Shown piece by piece: positions 1 to 7,950 of a DNA stretch of 64,000 nt. Location of the stretch: NCBI GenBank assembly GCA_027484685.1, contig JAIXSO010000032.1:1-64000 (forward strand), written 5' to 3'. This stretch comes from Bacteroidota bacterium. GTDB lineage: Bacteria > Bacteroidota > Bacteroidia > UKL13-3. The first letter of the stretch is position 1. Each line of letters opens with the position of its first letter. Made by a program: the position numbers and the translations under genes. The notes below the pieces were generated by a model that saw nothing but the letters and a program-made list of their open reading frames with translations, did not search any database and was not told the origin of the DNA.

Positions 1-297
1 TATTTAAAAACAAATAATGACAATGAGTTGAAAAAGTATGAAGTAAATGATTCTGACAGAACATATCAATTTTGGGAGAGAAACCCATTGAGTATTGAAA
101 TTTATTCAAGAGAAGTAGCAGAACAAAAATTAAGGTATATTCATAATAACCCTTATCAAGAAAAATGGAACTTTATGATTGCAGGCGAGGACGCCTGCAA
201 TGGCGGAATCTATAAACATTCATCAGAGGAATTTTATAATACCAACCATAACGAAATGAATATGCTTACTCATTATTTAGATTATTTTGAAAAATAG
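1..297 (+). CDS. REP-associated tyrosine transposase (RAYT, IS200-like Y1 family), C-terminal part, cut by window edge
   Basis: The reading frame is open to base 1, so this is the 3' end of a longer gene. The segment YQFWERNPLSIEIYSREVA followed by a conserved YIHNNP block is typical of the C-terminal region of Bacteroidota RAYTs, single-strand HUH transposases related to IS200/IS605. The HUH motif and catalytic tyrosine lie outside the window. Family knowledge says RAYTs act on REP palindromes, and three such palindromes lie within the next 800 bases. One REP copy (175-207) is read in frame inside this gene and supplies residues MIAGEDACNGG, between the NNPYQEKW block and the YKHSSEEFY block that usually follow each other closely. 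Whether the protein still works is unknown. Confidence 0.8.
   Translation, partial: YLKTNNDNELKKYEVNDSDRTYQFWERNPLSIEIYSREVAEQKLRYIHNNPYQEKWNFMIAGEDACNGGIYKHSSEEFYNTNHNEMNMLTHYLDYFEK
175..207 (+). repeat. REP palindrome, copy 1 (inside the RAYT gene)
   Basis: The 33-bp unit contains a perfect 10-bp inverted repeat, ATTGCAGGCG (178-187) and CGCCTGCAAT (192-201), around the loop AGGA. It recurs at 301-333 and 800-832. It is 11 codons long, so it keeps the transposase frame open. Confidence 0.9.
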
Positions 298-300
298 ATT

Positions 301-333
301 ATGATTGCAGGCGAGGACGCTTGCAATGGCGGA
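301..333 (+). repeat. REP palindrome, copy 2
   Basis: This is the same 33-bp unit as at 175-207, with one C-to-T change at 321 that weakens the second arm. It starts three bases after the RAYT stop codon. The similarity to the copy at 800 extends upstream over ATTTTGAAAAATA, which here encodes the end of the RAYT protein. Confidence 0.9.
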
Positions 334-343
334 AAGAGATATC

Positions 344-724
344 ATGAAACAAGACATTTTTGTATTAATTATATTCATAACTGTATTGATTACAAATCAA
401 TGCAGCTCAAGAAAAACCAATCAATTTGATTCTCGAGAATATTGGAAAAAAGAGTTAAATGAAATTTTGGCTGACACCTCAAACCAATTTTATGCTGACA
501 CTCTTATTACTAATGAAAAAACTGCATTGGCAATTGCAGAACCAATCCTTGCAGCCAAATATGGACAAACGCAAATAGACAGAGAAAAGCCTCTAGTTTC
601 CATAAAAGTAAACAATTATTGGATTATAAATGGAACATTACCTAATGGTTACGTAGGAGGAACCGCAACTGTCATATTGAGGGCAACAGACGGCAAAGTC
701 ATAAAGTTGATTCATTACAAATAA
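344..724 (+). CDS. NTF2-fold immunity protein (YbbC/YhhH-like), putative lipoprotein
   Basis: The second half contains TALAIAEPILAAKYG, an EKP motif and then WIINGTLPNGYVGGTATV and DGKVIKLIH, the signature order of the NTF2-fold immunity family (Imm-NTF2-2, PF15631; YbbC/YhhH group). Members protect against polymorphic or contact-dependent toxins. The ATG at 344 was chosen because the longer frame from 305 begins inside the REP palindrome. From this start the protein opens with a hydrophobic segment ending in TNQC-SS, a plausible lipobox, so it may sit in the periplasm. No toxin gene is adjacent, so it looks like an orphan immunity gene. The family call is strong; the protective role is inferred. 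Confidence 0.75.
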   Translation: MKQDIFVLIIFITVLITNQCSSRKTNQFDSREYWKKELNEILADTSNQFYADTLITNEKTALAIAEPILAAKYGQTQIDREKPLVSIKVNNYWIINGTLPNGYVGGTATVILRATDGKVIKLIHYK

Positions 725-744
725 AGGATAGCTTATTCTTAGCC

Positions 745-778
745 CTTGTTGGTGTATTAGCGAAGCGTCACCAACAAG
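745..778 (+). repeat. Intergenic hairpin, possible terminator
   Basis: CTTGTTGGTG (745-754) and CACCAACAAG (769-778) form a perfect 10-bp stem with a 14-nt loop, 21 bases after the stop of the immunity gene. No T-run follows, so it may be a dispersed palindromic repeat instead of a terminator. Confidence 0.6.
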
Positions 779-799
779 AAATATTTTGAAAAATAACTT

Positions 800-832
800 A
801 TGATTGCAGGCGAGGACGCCTGCAATGGCCGA
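800..832 (+). repeat. REP palindrome, copy 3
   Basis: The 10-bp arms (803-812 and 817-826) and AGGA loop are perfect. The only change in the 33-bp unit is C for G at 830. It is preceded by ATTTTGAAAAATA, as at copy 2, so the copied unit is longer than the palindrome. Confidence 0.9.
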
Positions 833-844
833 GAAAATACATTT

Positions 845-1252
845 ATGAAAAATCTAAAATTATTTATAGTGGGATTATTCTGCTTGATGTCACTTGTATT
901 GATAGTATATCAATTTGATTTCACTAAACGTAAAATTGCTTCTTATAGCCATAAAATTGAAATCCCTAATTACCTTTTTAAAGTTCATATTATGGAAATC
1001 CGATTTTTTAATAGGTTTTCAAATGCAAAAACAACTGGAATTATTTCATCTGAAAAAATTTTAGATTTTTACAATGATATTCATGGAGAACAAGTAATTA
1101 TAAACTCAAATCCTTTTGGCGGCATTGTGTCTTGGTCTAAAATTAAGAGCGATAGTTTTTCTATTATTTACAGAGACTCTGAAGGTAATTTAAATTCAAA
1201 AGTAACTAATGGGTTATTTTATAATGTCGAAATAAATAGTCATAATGAATAA
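845..1252 (+). CDS. Hypothetical single-pass membrane protein
   Basis: I do not recognise this 135-residue protein. It begins MKNLKLFIVGLFCLMSLVLI, one membrane anchor or an uncleaved signal, followed by a soluble domain of about 110 residues. The ATG at 845 is preferred over an in-frame ATG at 800 because the region between lies in the REP palindrome. Its position beside an immunity gene and REP copies suggests accessory DNA; a role as another immunity protein would be a guess. AT-rich like its neighbours, with no odd codon pattern visible by eye. Confidence 0.55.
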   Translation: MKNLKLFIVGLFCLMSLVLIVYQFDFTKRKIASYSHKIEIPNYLFKVHIMEIRFFNRFSNAKTTGIISSEKILDFYNDIHGEQVIINSNPFGGIVSWSKIKSDSFSIIYRDSEGNLNSKVTNGLFYNVEINSHNE

Positions 1253-1270
1253 AAGAACAAGTCATTTTCA

Positions 1271-1299
1271 GCCGTTGCAGCCTGTCCTAGCCTACAAAG
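1271..1299 (-). repeat. Decayed REP palindrome in inverted orientation
   Basis: Read on the minus strand this stretch matches the REP unit of 178-204 at about 22 of 27 positions with a one-base gap (shared blocks TTGCAG, GTCCT, GCCT and CAA on the plus strand). It closes the REP patch and lies 83 bases before the ATPase gene. Confidence 0.55.
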
Positions 1300-1382
1300 T
1301 CAAAACTAATACAACCGTAACTTCTATTCATTTTATAGTTTTGTATGTAACATGAGCTATTTTTAAAAGCTTATTATTGAAA

Positions 1383-3896
1383 ATGGCTGAGAATAATTTC
1401 AATATAACTGGTTTAACAAGTGAGCAAGTAATTATTGCCCGCAATAAATTTGGCCAAAACAAGCTAGATTATAAAAAAGAAAGTAACTTTTTTGATGCTT
1501 TAAAACGCACCATTAAAGACCCCATGATGATTCTGCTTTTGGTGGCAGCATCTATTTACTTTATGAGTGGCAAAATTGGGGATGGTATTTTTTTAACCTT
1601 TGCCATTGTGTTCCAAACTTCTATTTCGTTATACCAATTTTCGAGAAGTAAAAATGCGTTGGAAAAACTAAAAGATTTTTCGCAACCCAAATGCAAGGTA
1701 ATTCGCAATGGAGAGGTGGTGGAAATAACAAGCCAAGATTTGGTAATGGGCGATAGCATTTTGGTAAACGAAGGCGCAGCCATAGCAGCAGATGGCACTA
1801 TTGTTCACTCCAACGATTTTTCGGTAAATGAGTCTATTTTAACTGGCGAATCGTTAGCTGTGTTAAAAGATAAAACCACAGACGACCATTTTATTTATAG
1901 CGGGACAACTGTAGCCACAGGTTTGGCCGTAGCCACCATTACTGCCATTGGCAACCAAACCAAATTAGGCAAAATAGGAACCAGTTTAGAAAACATAGTT
2001 GAGGAAAAAACACCTTTAGAAATTCAAATTGCCAATTTTGTTAAAAAGATGGCCATTTTTGGTGCACTAGTTTTTATAATAGTTTGGGGTATTAATTATT
2101 GGCATTCCCAAAACATACTAACCAGTTTGCTGCAATCGCTTACCTTGGCTATGAGTATTTTACCAGAAGAAATTCCGGTAGCTTTTACCACTTTTATGGC
2201 ATTAGGTGCTTGGCGGTTAATGAAAATGGGCATAGTGGTAAAACAAATGAAAACAGTTGAAACACTTGGCAGCGCCACGGTAATTTGCACCGATAAAACA
2301 GGAACCATTACCGAAAATAAAATGAGTTTAGCCAAAGTGTTTTTATTGTCGGCCAATAAAATTATTGAACCAAAAGATTTACTAAGTGATGAGGAAAAAG
2401 ACCTGATAAAAACGGCTATGTGGGCCAGCGAACCTACTCCTTTCGACCCAATGGAAATGGCTTTGCACCAAGCGTATACTAACTTAAAAATGGAAGATGA
2501 AAGACCTAATTACAAGTTGGTACACGAGTATGCATTAGATGGTCAACCACCTATGATGACCCATGTGTTTGAAAACAAGGAAGGTAAAAAAATTATAGCT
2601 GCCAAAGGTGCACCTGAAGCATTGATGTTGGTTTCAAAATTAACCGAAAACCAAAAACAACAAATAAACAAAGCCATTGAACTTTTAGCCAATGAAGGTT
2701 ATAGAATATTAGGTGTGGCAATCAGTAATTTTAGCGAGCAAAATTATCCTGAAAAACAACAAGATTTACCATTTGAGTTTAAAGGATTGGTAGCCTTTTT
2801 CGATCCACCAAAACCAAATATAGCGCAAGTGTTAACCGATTTTTACACTGCGGGCATAGCAGTAAAAATTATAACTGGCGATAATGCCGAAACAACCATA
2901 GCAGTAGCCAAACAAATTGGTTTTAAAGGTTTTGAAAATACCATAACAGGCAATGATTTGATGGAATTATCGGATGCAGAATTGAAAACGTGCGTGATGG
3001 AAACAACCATTTTTACGCGTATGTTTCCCGAAGCTAAGTTAAAAATTATCAATGCTTTAAAAGCCAATAACCAAATAGTAGCCATGACAGGCGATGGCGT
3101 TAACGATGGACCCGCTTTAAAGGCAGCACATATTGGCATTGCCATGGGTAAAAAAGGAACTGAAATAGCTAAACAAGCTGCATCGCTTATTTTATTGGAA
3201 GATGATTTATCGAAAATGGTACACGCCATAGCCATGGGTCGAAAAATTTATAGCAACTTAAAAAAAGCCATTCAATACATCATTTCCATTCATATTCCAA
3301 TTATATTAACTGTGTTTATACCCTTGGCTTTAGGGTGGATATATCCTAACATTTTTTCGCCCATTCATATTATATTTTTAGAAATAATAATGGGGCCAAC
3401 TTGTTCTATTATTTACGAAAACGAACCCATGGAAAAAAACACCATGCAACAAAAACCCAAACCACTTACCGATACATTTTTTAATTGGAAAGAACTTTCC
3501 ATAAGCATTGTACAAGGATTGGTAATAACAGTTGGCGTATTGTTTACTTACCAATATGCTATATTTAATTGTTCAAGCGAGGCCATTACCAGAACCATGA
3601 CATTTACAGTTTTAATAGCTTCCAATATTTTTCTTACCTTGATTAATCGCTCGTTTTATTATTCTATATTTACCACCATTAGGTATAAAAACAATATGGT
3701 TCTGTTTATCATTTTTTTAACCGTAACCTTAGTAGCATTGATGCTTTACATAAAACCACTCACTTCATTTTTTGAGTTTGAAACCTTGAGTTTTTTGCAA
3801 TTAGTAACTTGTATTGCAATTGGTTTTGTTTCGGTAATTTGGTTTGAAATAGTTAAAAGATTTAAAAGAAGGAAAAAGAATATTTTGGTAAACTAG
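1383..3896 (+). CDS. Cation-translocating P-type ATPase, calcium-ATPase-like
   Basis: This 837-residue inner-membrane pump has every P-type hallmark: TGES in the actuator domain (154-157), phosphorylation motif DKTGT with Asp304, TGDGVND in the HAD hinge (569-575), and PEEIPV in the fourth membrane helix (261-266). An N-terminal cation-ATPase domain precedes the first helix pair, and about ten helices are expected in all. Heavy-metal CxxC domains and the CPC motif are absent, so it belongs with the P2 (Ca/Mn-like) pumps, but PEEIPV departs from the PEGLP of classical calcium pumps, so the ion is uncertain. The start is ATG 1383; a TTG two codons earlier is less likely. It stands alone, with a strong hairpin after the stop. 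Confidence 0.9.
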   Translation: MAENNFNITGLTSEQVIIARNKFGQNKLDYKKESNFFDALKRTIKDPMMILLLVAASIYFMSGKIGDGIFLTFAIVFQTSISLYQFSRSKNALEKLKDFSQPKCKVIRNGEVVEITSQDLVMGDSILVNEGAAIAADGTIVHSNDFSVNESILTGESLAVLKDKTTDDHFIYSGTTVATGLAVATITAIGNQTKLGKIGTSLENIVEEKTPLEIQIANFVKKMAIFGALVFIIVWGINYWHSQNILTSLLQSLTLAMSILPEEIPVAFTTFMALGAWRLMKMGIVVKQMKTVETLGSATVICTDKTGTITENKMSLAKVFLLSANKIIEPKDLLSDEEKDLIKTAMWASEPTPFDPMEMALHQAYTNLKMEDERPNYKLVHEYALDGQPPMMTHVFENKEGKKIIAAKGAPEALMLVSKLTENQKQQINKAIELLANEGYRILGVAISNFSEQNYPEKQQDLPFEFKGLVAFFDPPKPNIAQVLTDFYTAGIAVKIITGDNAETTIAVAKQIGFKGFENTITGNDLMELSDAELKTCVMETTIFTRMFPEAKLKIINALKANNQIVAMTGDGVNDGPALKAAHIGIAMGKKGTEIAKQAASLILLEDDLSKMVHAIAMGRKIYSNLKKAIQYIISIHIPIILTVFIPLALGWIYPNIFSPIHIIFLEIIMGPTCSIIYENEPMEKNTMQQKPKPLTDTFFNWKELSISIVQGLVITVGVLFTYQYAIFNCSSEAITRTMTFTVLIASNIFLTLINRSFYYSIFTTIRYKNNMVLFIIFLTVTLVALMLYIKPLTSFFEFETLSFLQLVTCIAIGFVSVIWFEIVKRFKRRKKNILVN

Positions 3897-3946
3897 CTTT
3901 TATTTCATCATTCGTAATTAAATGTCGTTTTGTTATGGGAAAGACA

Positions 3947-3990
3947 TTTCGGCTTCGCTCAATGTCCGCGGTCGTTGAGCGAAGTCGAAA
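3947..3990 (+). repeat. 16-bp-stem hairpin repeat downstream of the ATPase gene
   Basis: TTTCGGCTTCGCTCAA (3947-3962) pairs with TTGAGCGAAGTCGAAA (3975-3990) with one G-T mismatch and a 12-nt loop. It is GC-richer than its surroundings and lacks a T-run, so it looks like a dispersed palindromic repeat that might also stop transcription. Confidence 0.7.
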
Positions 3991-4086
3991 CAAATAATAA
4001 TAGAAGTTCAAAAACTTAACTAAACAAAATTAATTCATAATGCATGTTTCATTAGATGACTATCGAATTACGCTCACCATCTGTAA

Positions 4087-4139
4087 TTCAAAATTCATAA
4101 TTGATAATTCATAATTTAAAATTCATAATTCAAAATAAT
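4087..4139 (+). repeat. AT-rich short tandem repeats before the dehydrogenase promoter
   Basis: The stretch is built of imperfect repeats of AATTCATAATT (for example at 4092, 4106 and 4121). It abuts the -7 motif at 4140. Copy-number change could alter promoter spacing, but that is inference. Confidence 0.6.
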
Positions 4140-4148
4140 TACATTTGC
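4140..4148 (+). promoter_or_regulatory. Bacteroidota -7 promoter element
   Basis: TACATTTGC matches the Bacteroidota -7 consensus TAnnTTTG. It ends only 6 bases before the ATG at 4155, so the transcript would be leaderless or nearly so. No clear -33 TTG was seen at normal spacing. Confidence 0.6.
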
Positions 4149-4154
4149 GCCCGA

Positions 4155-5354
4155 ATGAAAACAATTGGAATTATTCGCGAGGGCAAACAACCTGCCGATT
4201 TGCGCACTCCCCTTACTCCTGCTCAATGTGTGGAATTAATGCAAAACTTTACGGGCACTAAAGTAATAGTTCAACCATCAAACGAAAGATGTTTTAGCAA
4301 CGAAGCTTACAGCAATTTAGGCATTGAACTAAACGAAGATTTAAGCAGTTGTGATATTTTATTAGGTGTTAAAGAGGTGCCAACTACCCAATTAATAGCC
4401 AATAAAACCTATTTATTCTTTTCGCATACCATAAAAAAACAATCGCATAACCGCAATTTATTGCGCCATATTTTAGCCAATAATATTACTTTGGTTGATT
4501 ACGAAACATTGGTATGGGATGCAGGAAATCGTATTATTGGTTTTGGCCGTTTTGCAGGCTTAGTAGGAACCCATTATGCATTTATGATGTGGGGGAAAAA
4601 ATATGGTTTTTATAGCCTTAAACCTGCTCACGAGTGCACCGATTTTGCTGATATGCTTTCGCAATACAAAGATTTGCAGCTTTCACCAATGAAAATTGTT
4701 TTATGTGGCGATGGTAGAGTAGCTCATGGTTGTTTAGAGTTATTGCGTAAGCTAAAAATAAGCCAAGTAAGCCAAGAGGAATTTATAGAAAACGATTATA
4801 ATAAACCTGTTTATGTGCATTTGCGCAGCGAAGATTATTATACACGTAAAGATGGAAGAGAATGGGATAAAGCAGATTTTTACAAACATCCAGAAGATTA
4901 TGTTAGCTCGTTTCAACCCTATTACCAAAGAGCTGACATTATGCTAAATGGCATATTTTGGAAACAAGGTATTCCGCCATTTTTTACCCACGAAGAAATG
5001 AAAAGCAGTAATTTTAGAATAAAAATTATCAGCGATATTACTTGCGATATTCCGGGTCCATTGCCATCTACAGTAAAAAGTACCACCATTGAAAATCCTT
5101 TTTATGGCTACAATACATTTTTAGAAAAGGAAGTAGATGCTTTTTTACCCAACTCAATTGATGTGCAAGCAGTTGGTAATTTGCCTTGCGAGCTTCCTAT
5201 TGATGCCTCTACCGAGTTTGGTCAACAATTAATTAGACACGTTTTGCCTTATTTGTTAGTAGAAGATAGCGAGCATATTATTAAAAACGCAACCATAGCC
5301 ACTAACGGAAAATTAACCGAAAAGTATAGTTATTTGAGTGATTATGTTTCTTAG
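4155..5354 (+). CDS. NAD-dependent oxidoreductase of the alanine dehydrogenase/PNT - saccharopine dehydrogenase (Lys1-like) family
   Basis: The protein has 399 residues. The N-terminus (KTIGIIREGKQPADLRTPLTP) is the AlaDH/PNT N-terminal domain. A glycine-rich GDGRVAHG segment near residue 185 is the start of the nucleotide-binding domain. The block RADIMLNGIFW with a later SDITCDIPGPLPST resembles the substrate-binding region of LYS1-type saccharopine dehydrogenases. Annotations of homologues vary between alanine dehydrogenase, lysine-forming saccharopine dehydrogenase and generic oxidoreductase, and I cannot choose from sequence alone. The ATG at 4155 was preferred because the frame's earlier start lies in the AT-repeat and before the -7 motif. 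No lysine-pathway neighbours are present. Confidence 0.75.
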   Translation: MKTIGIIREGKQPADLRTPLTPAQCVELMQNFTGTKVIVQPSNERCFSNEAYSNLGIELNEDLSSCDILLGVKEVPTTQLIANKTYLFFSHTIKKQSHNRNLLRHILANNITLVDYETLVWDAGNRIIGFGRFAGLVGTHYAFMMWGKKYGFYSLKPAHECTDFADMLSQYKDLQLSPMKIVLCGDGRVAHGCLELLRKLKISQVSQEEFIENDYNKPVYVHLRSEDYYTRKDGREWDKADFYKHPEDYVSSFQPYYQRADIMLNGIFWKQGIPPFFTHEEMKSSNFRIKIISDITCDIPGPLPSTVKSTTIENPFYGYNTFLEKEVDAFLPNSIDVQAVGNLPCELPIDASTEFGQQLIRHVLPYLLVEDSEHIIKNATIATNGKLTEKYSYLSDYVS

Positions 5355-5361
5355 GCTGGAT

Positions 5362-5429
5362 GGGATTTGGGAGATGAGAAATGGGAGTTGAGAGATGGGA
5401 AGTGGGAGTTGGGAAATGAGAAGAGAGTG
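5362..5429 (+). repeat. Purine-only repeat tract
   Basis: The plus strand is almost pure purine with T, built of imperfect repeats such as GGGAGTTGAGAGATG and GGGAGTTGGGAAATG. It lies just after the dehydrogenase stop codon. No gene is seen in it. Confidence 0.6.
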
Positions 5430-5529
5430 TTGATATGACTGGAATACAATTACTCTTCAGCAATTTCAACAACCGAATGATATCAAAAATTAAACTCCCG
5501 ATTTATCAGGACAACAAATAATTTAAATA

Positions 5530-5640
5530 GTTCAACAATTTAATCATGCAAGGCGTGAAACCATTTAAGCAGTCTAACAATTCAACAGTTTAACAATTTA
5601 GCAATTTAACAGTTAATTAGTTAAACAAATAAGCAGTTAA
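5530..5640 (+). repeat. AT-rich repeat tract upstream of the ABC transporter gene
   Basis: Imperfect repeats of CAATTTAACAGTT-like units run to within 13 bases of the ABC transporter start. With the purine tract before it, this fills the 298-base gap between genes. No RNA gene or clear promoter was seen. Confidence 0.5.
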
Positions 5641-5652
5641 GCATTACAAAAC

Positions 5653-7533
5653 ATGGCAAAAAGAGGATTTAATAGCAATATAGAACAACAAGCAGAGGTA
5701 GAAAAAGTAAAGGTTTCGAAGGAAAGTTTAAAGGAGGCTTTGGTACTTTTTAAATACATAAAACCATACCAAGGTAAGTTTATTTTTGGTTTGGTGTTTA
5801 TTGCCTTATCGGCTATTTCAACTTTAGCATTTCCTGTTTTATTGGGTAAAATGATTGATGCGGCATCGCCTGGCTCTAGCAGTGCTTTGCCAACTACTGC
5901 AAACAATCCCATACAAAACCAATTTGGCTTCGATATAAAAAACTTGCATTTAGGTTTAAATACTGTTTTACTGTTAATTTTTATACAGTTAGGGTTACAA
6001 ACTTTGTTTTCGTTTATGCGCATTTATCTGTTTACCGAGGTAGGCGAAAAATCGTTAGCCAACATGCGTAAAGATTTATATTCAAAGCTATTAACCATGC
6101 CCATGAGTTTTTATACTGAACAGCGTGTGGGTGAGTTAAGTAGTCGAATTTCTTCTGATTTATCGCAAATTCAAGATGCTATTTCGTTAACTTTAGCTGA
6201 GTTTTTACGTGGATTATTTACTTTGGCTGTAGGCCTTTCGGTTATATTTCTTATTTCAACTAAATTGGCATTAACCATGTTGGGCGTGGTTCCAATCATA
6301 GCCATATTAGCAGTGGTATTTGGAATGCGTATTAGAAAAATGTCGCGCAAGGCGCAAGATCAATTGGCCGAAAGTGGCACCATAGTAAACGAAACTTTTC
6401 AAGGTATAGCTATAGTTAAAGCATTTAGTAGCGAAGCCAACGAAATTAAACGTTATACCAAAAGTGTTTTTGGAGTAGTTGATACGGCCATTACCAATGC
6501 ACGTTACCGTGGAGCTTTTGTTTCGTTTATGATTTTTGGTGTATTTGGTGCAATTGCATTTGTAATGTGGGTTGGAGTTGGTATGGTTCAAAGTGGAGAA
6601 GATGGATTTACCATTGGTAATTTAACCATGTTTGTTATTATTTCAGGGTTTGTAGGTGGAACTTTTGCTGGCTTTGCCGATATGTTTAGTCAGTTACAAA
6701 AAACTTTAGGTGCTACGCAACGTGTGCGCGAAATGTTAAGAGACAAAGGTGAAGACGTAGATTTAATAGAAACACCATTAAACGAAAAATATAAAATTGC
6801 AGGTGAAGTAAGGTTTGAAAATGTAGCTTTTGCTTATCCTGGCAGAACCGATGTAACTGTATTGAACAATATTAGCCTAACAGCAACCAAAGGTCAACAA
6901 ATAGCGCTTGTAGGACCAAGTGGAGCAGGTAAAAGTACTGTTGCCAGTTTGTTATTGCAATTTTATCATACCACGCAAGGGAATATATTTTACGATGATA
7001 AAAATGTAAATGATATACCTTTAAGTCAGTTGCGTAAACAATTGGCTTATGTGCCGCAAGATGTAATGCTTTTTGGTGGAACTTTATTTGAAAATATTGC
7101 CTATGGCAACCCAAATGCAAGTGAACAAGAAGTAATAGATGCTGCTAAAAAAGCAAACGCATTTGATTTTATAATGGCTTTTCCTGAAAAAATGCAAACC
7201 ATAGTTGGTGAGCGAGGCATCAAACTTTCAGGTGGACAACGCCAACGAATTGCCATAGCAAGAGCTATTTTAAAAAATCCTGCTATTTTAATTTTAGATG
7301 AAGCAACAAGTGCATTAGATAGCGAAAGTGAAAGTTTGGTTCAAGAAGCATTAGATAACTTAATGCAAAACAGAACCACTTTTGTTATAGCTCATAGACT
7401 TTCTACCATTAGAAAAGCCGATAAAATTATAGTTATTGATAAAGGAACCGTAGCCGAACAAGGAACCCACGAAGAGCTAATCAAAAACGAAAAAGGAATT
7501 TATAAAAGATTGGTTGATTTGCAGGCTGAGTAA
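5653..7533 (+). CDS. ABC exporter half-transporter (MsbA/MdlB-like, fused membrane and ATPase domains)
   Basis: This 626-residue protein joins a six-helix ABC membrane domain (about residues 35-345) to an ATPase domain. Walker A is GPSGAGKST at 421-429, the signature LSGGQ at 525-529, and Walker B leads into DEATSALD from Asp549; a switch histidine follows in VIAHRLST. Exporters of this size act as dimers and move lipids, drugs or peptides outward; the substrate here is unknown. The start ATG follows directly after an AT-repeat tract. It has no operon partner. Confidence 0.9.
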   Translation: MAKRGFNSNIEQQAEVEKVKVSKESLKEALVLFKYIKPYQGKFIFGLVFIALSAISTLAFPVLLGKMIDAASPGSSSALPTTANNPIQNQFGFDIKNLHLGLNTVLLLIFIQLGLQTLFSFMRIYLFTEVGEKSLANMRKDLYSKLLTMPMSFYTEQRVGELSSRISSDLSQIQDAISLTLAEFLRGLFTLAVGLSVIFLISTKLALTMLGVVPIIAILAVVFGMRIRKMSRKAQDQLAESGTIVNETFQGIAIVKAFSSEANEIKRYTKSVFGVVDTAITNARYRGAFVSFMIFGVFGAIAFVMWVGVGMVQSGEDGFTIGNLTMFVIISGFVGGTFAGFADMFSQLQKTLGATQRVREMLRDKGEDVDLIETPLNEKYKIAGEVRFENVAFAYPGRTDVTVLNNISLTATKGQQIALVGPSGAGKSTVASLLLQFYHTTQGNIFYDDKNVNDIPLSQLRKQLAYVPQDVMLFGGTLFENIAYGNPNASEQEVIDAAKKANAFDFIMAFPEKMQTIVGERGIKLSGGQRQRIAIARAILKNPAILILDEATSALDSESESLVQEALDNLMQNRTTFVIAHRLSTIRKADKIIVIDKGTVAEQGTHEELIKNEKGIYKRLVDLQAE

Positions 7534-7615
7534 TGGCATTTATAAACTAAAGTAGCATTTTGTTTATTATTACAAGAACTCAAAAGCAAAATTTAGCGCA
7601 TGGACCAATATCGTT

Positions 7616-7761
7616 AAGTTAAGGAATTTATGACCTTGAAAAGGTCAAATATTTATAGCAGTCATAAATTGATTGGTGGGTGCGACCCCGATGGGGTCGT
7701 ATGTTTTATGGCAAATATTTTCTATAAACATGTGACTCCTTTGGAGTCATTTCCTTAACTT
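7616..7761 (+). repeat. Cloverleaf-like palindromic element (three hairpins closed by an 11-bp stem)
   Basis: Perfect outer arms AAGTTAAGGAA (7616-7626) and TTCCTTAACTT (7751-7761) enclose three 7-bp hairpins with 3-nt loops: TGACCTT/AAGGTCA (7631-7647), CGACCCC/GGGGTCG (7683-7699) and TGACTCC/GGAGTCA (7733-7749). The three hairpins share the frame GACNYY-nnn-RRNGTC but differ in paired bases, as if structure and not sequence is kept. It lies in the 417-base gap after the ABC gene and carries no open frame of note. It may be a MITE-like element or a structured RNA. Confidence 0.75.
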
Positions 7762-7778
7762 GATTATATTGAGCATCT

Positions 7779-7926
7779 GTCCGAAAGCTTTCGTAATTTG
7801 ATGGGTGTTATTTTTAGTATGTTTTCTATTTTCTATTTTTAAATTAATATAGTTTTTGTGGCTCTTGTTGGTTTTTATACGTTAAAGCCATTCAGCAGCG
7901 ATATTGGTTCGCTTTTCCTATAGCTA
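7779..7926 (+). repeat. Dispersed repeat family R1, copy 1
   Basis: Shares the ordered blocks GTCCGAAAG, GGTGTTATTTTTAGTATG, TTTTCT and TTGTTGGTTTTT, then GCCATT and CTTTTCCTATAGCTAG, with the copy at 8602-8740; the first part recurs at 9294-9383. It sits between the cloverleaf element and the 3' end of a membrane protein gene. Confidence 0.65.
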
Positions 7927-7950
7927 GACTAAATATTTTACACTTTTATT

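Noticed and set aside
305-343. Upstream in-frame start for the immunity gene (and likewise 800 for the next gene)
   Set aside because: These codons fall in the REP palindrome and would add residues unlike a signal or lipoprotein N-terminus.
7616-7761. tRNA or tmRNA because of the cloverleaf outline
   Set aside because: The element is 146 bases long, has 3-nt loops without anticodon or T-loop features, and the closing stem is too long.
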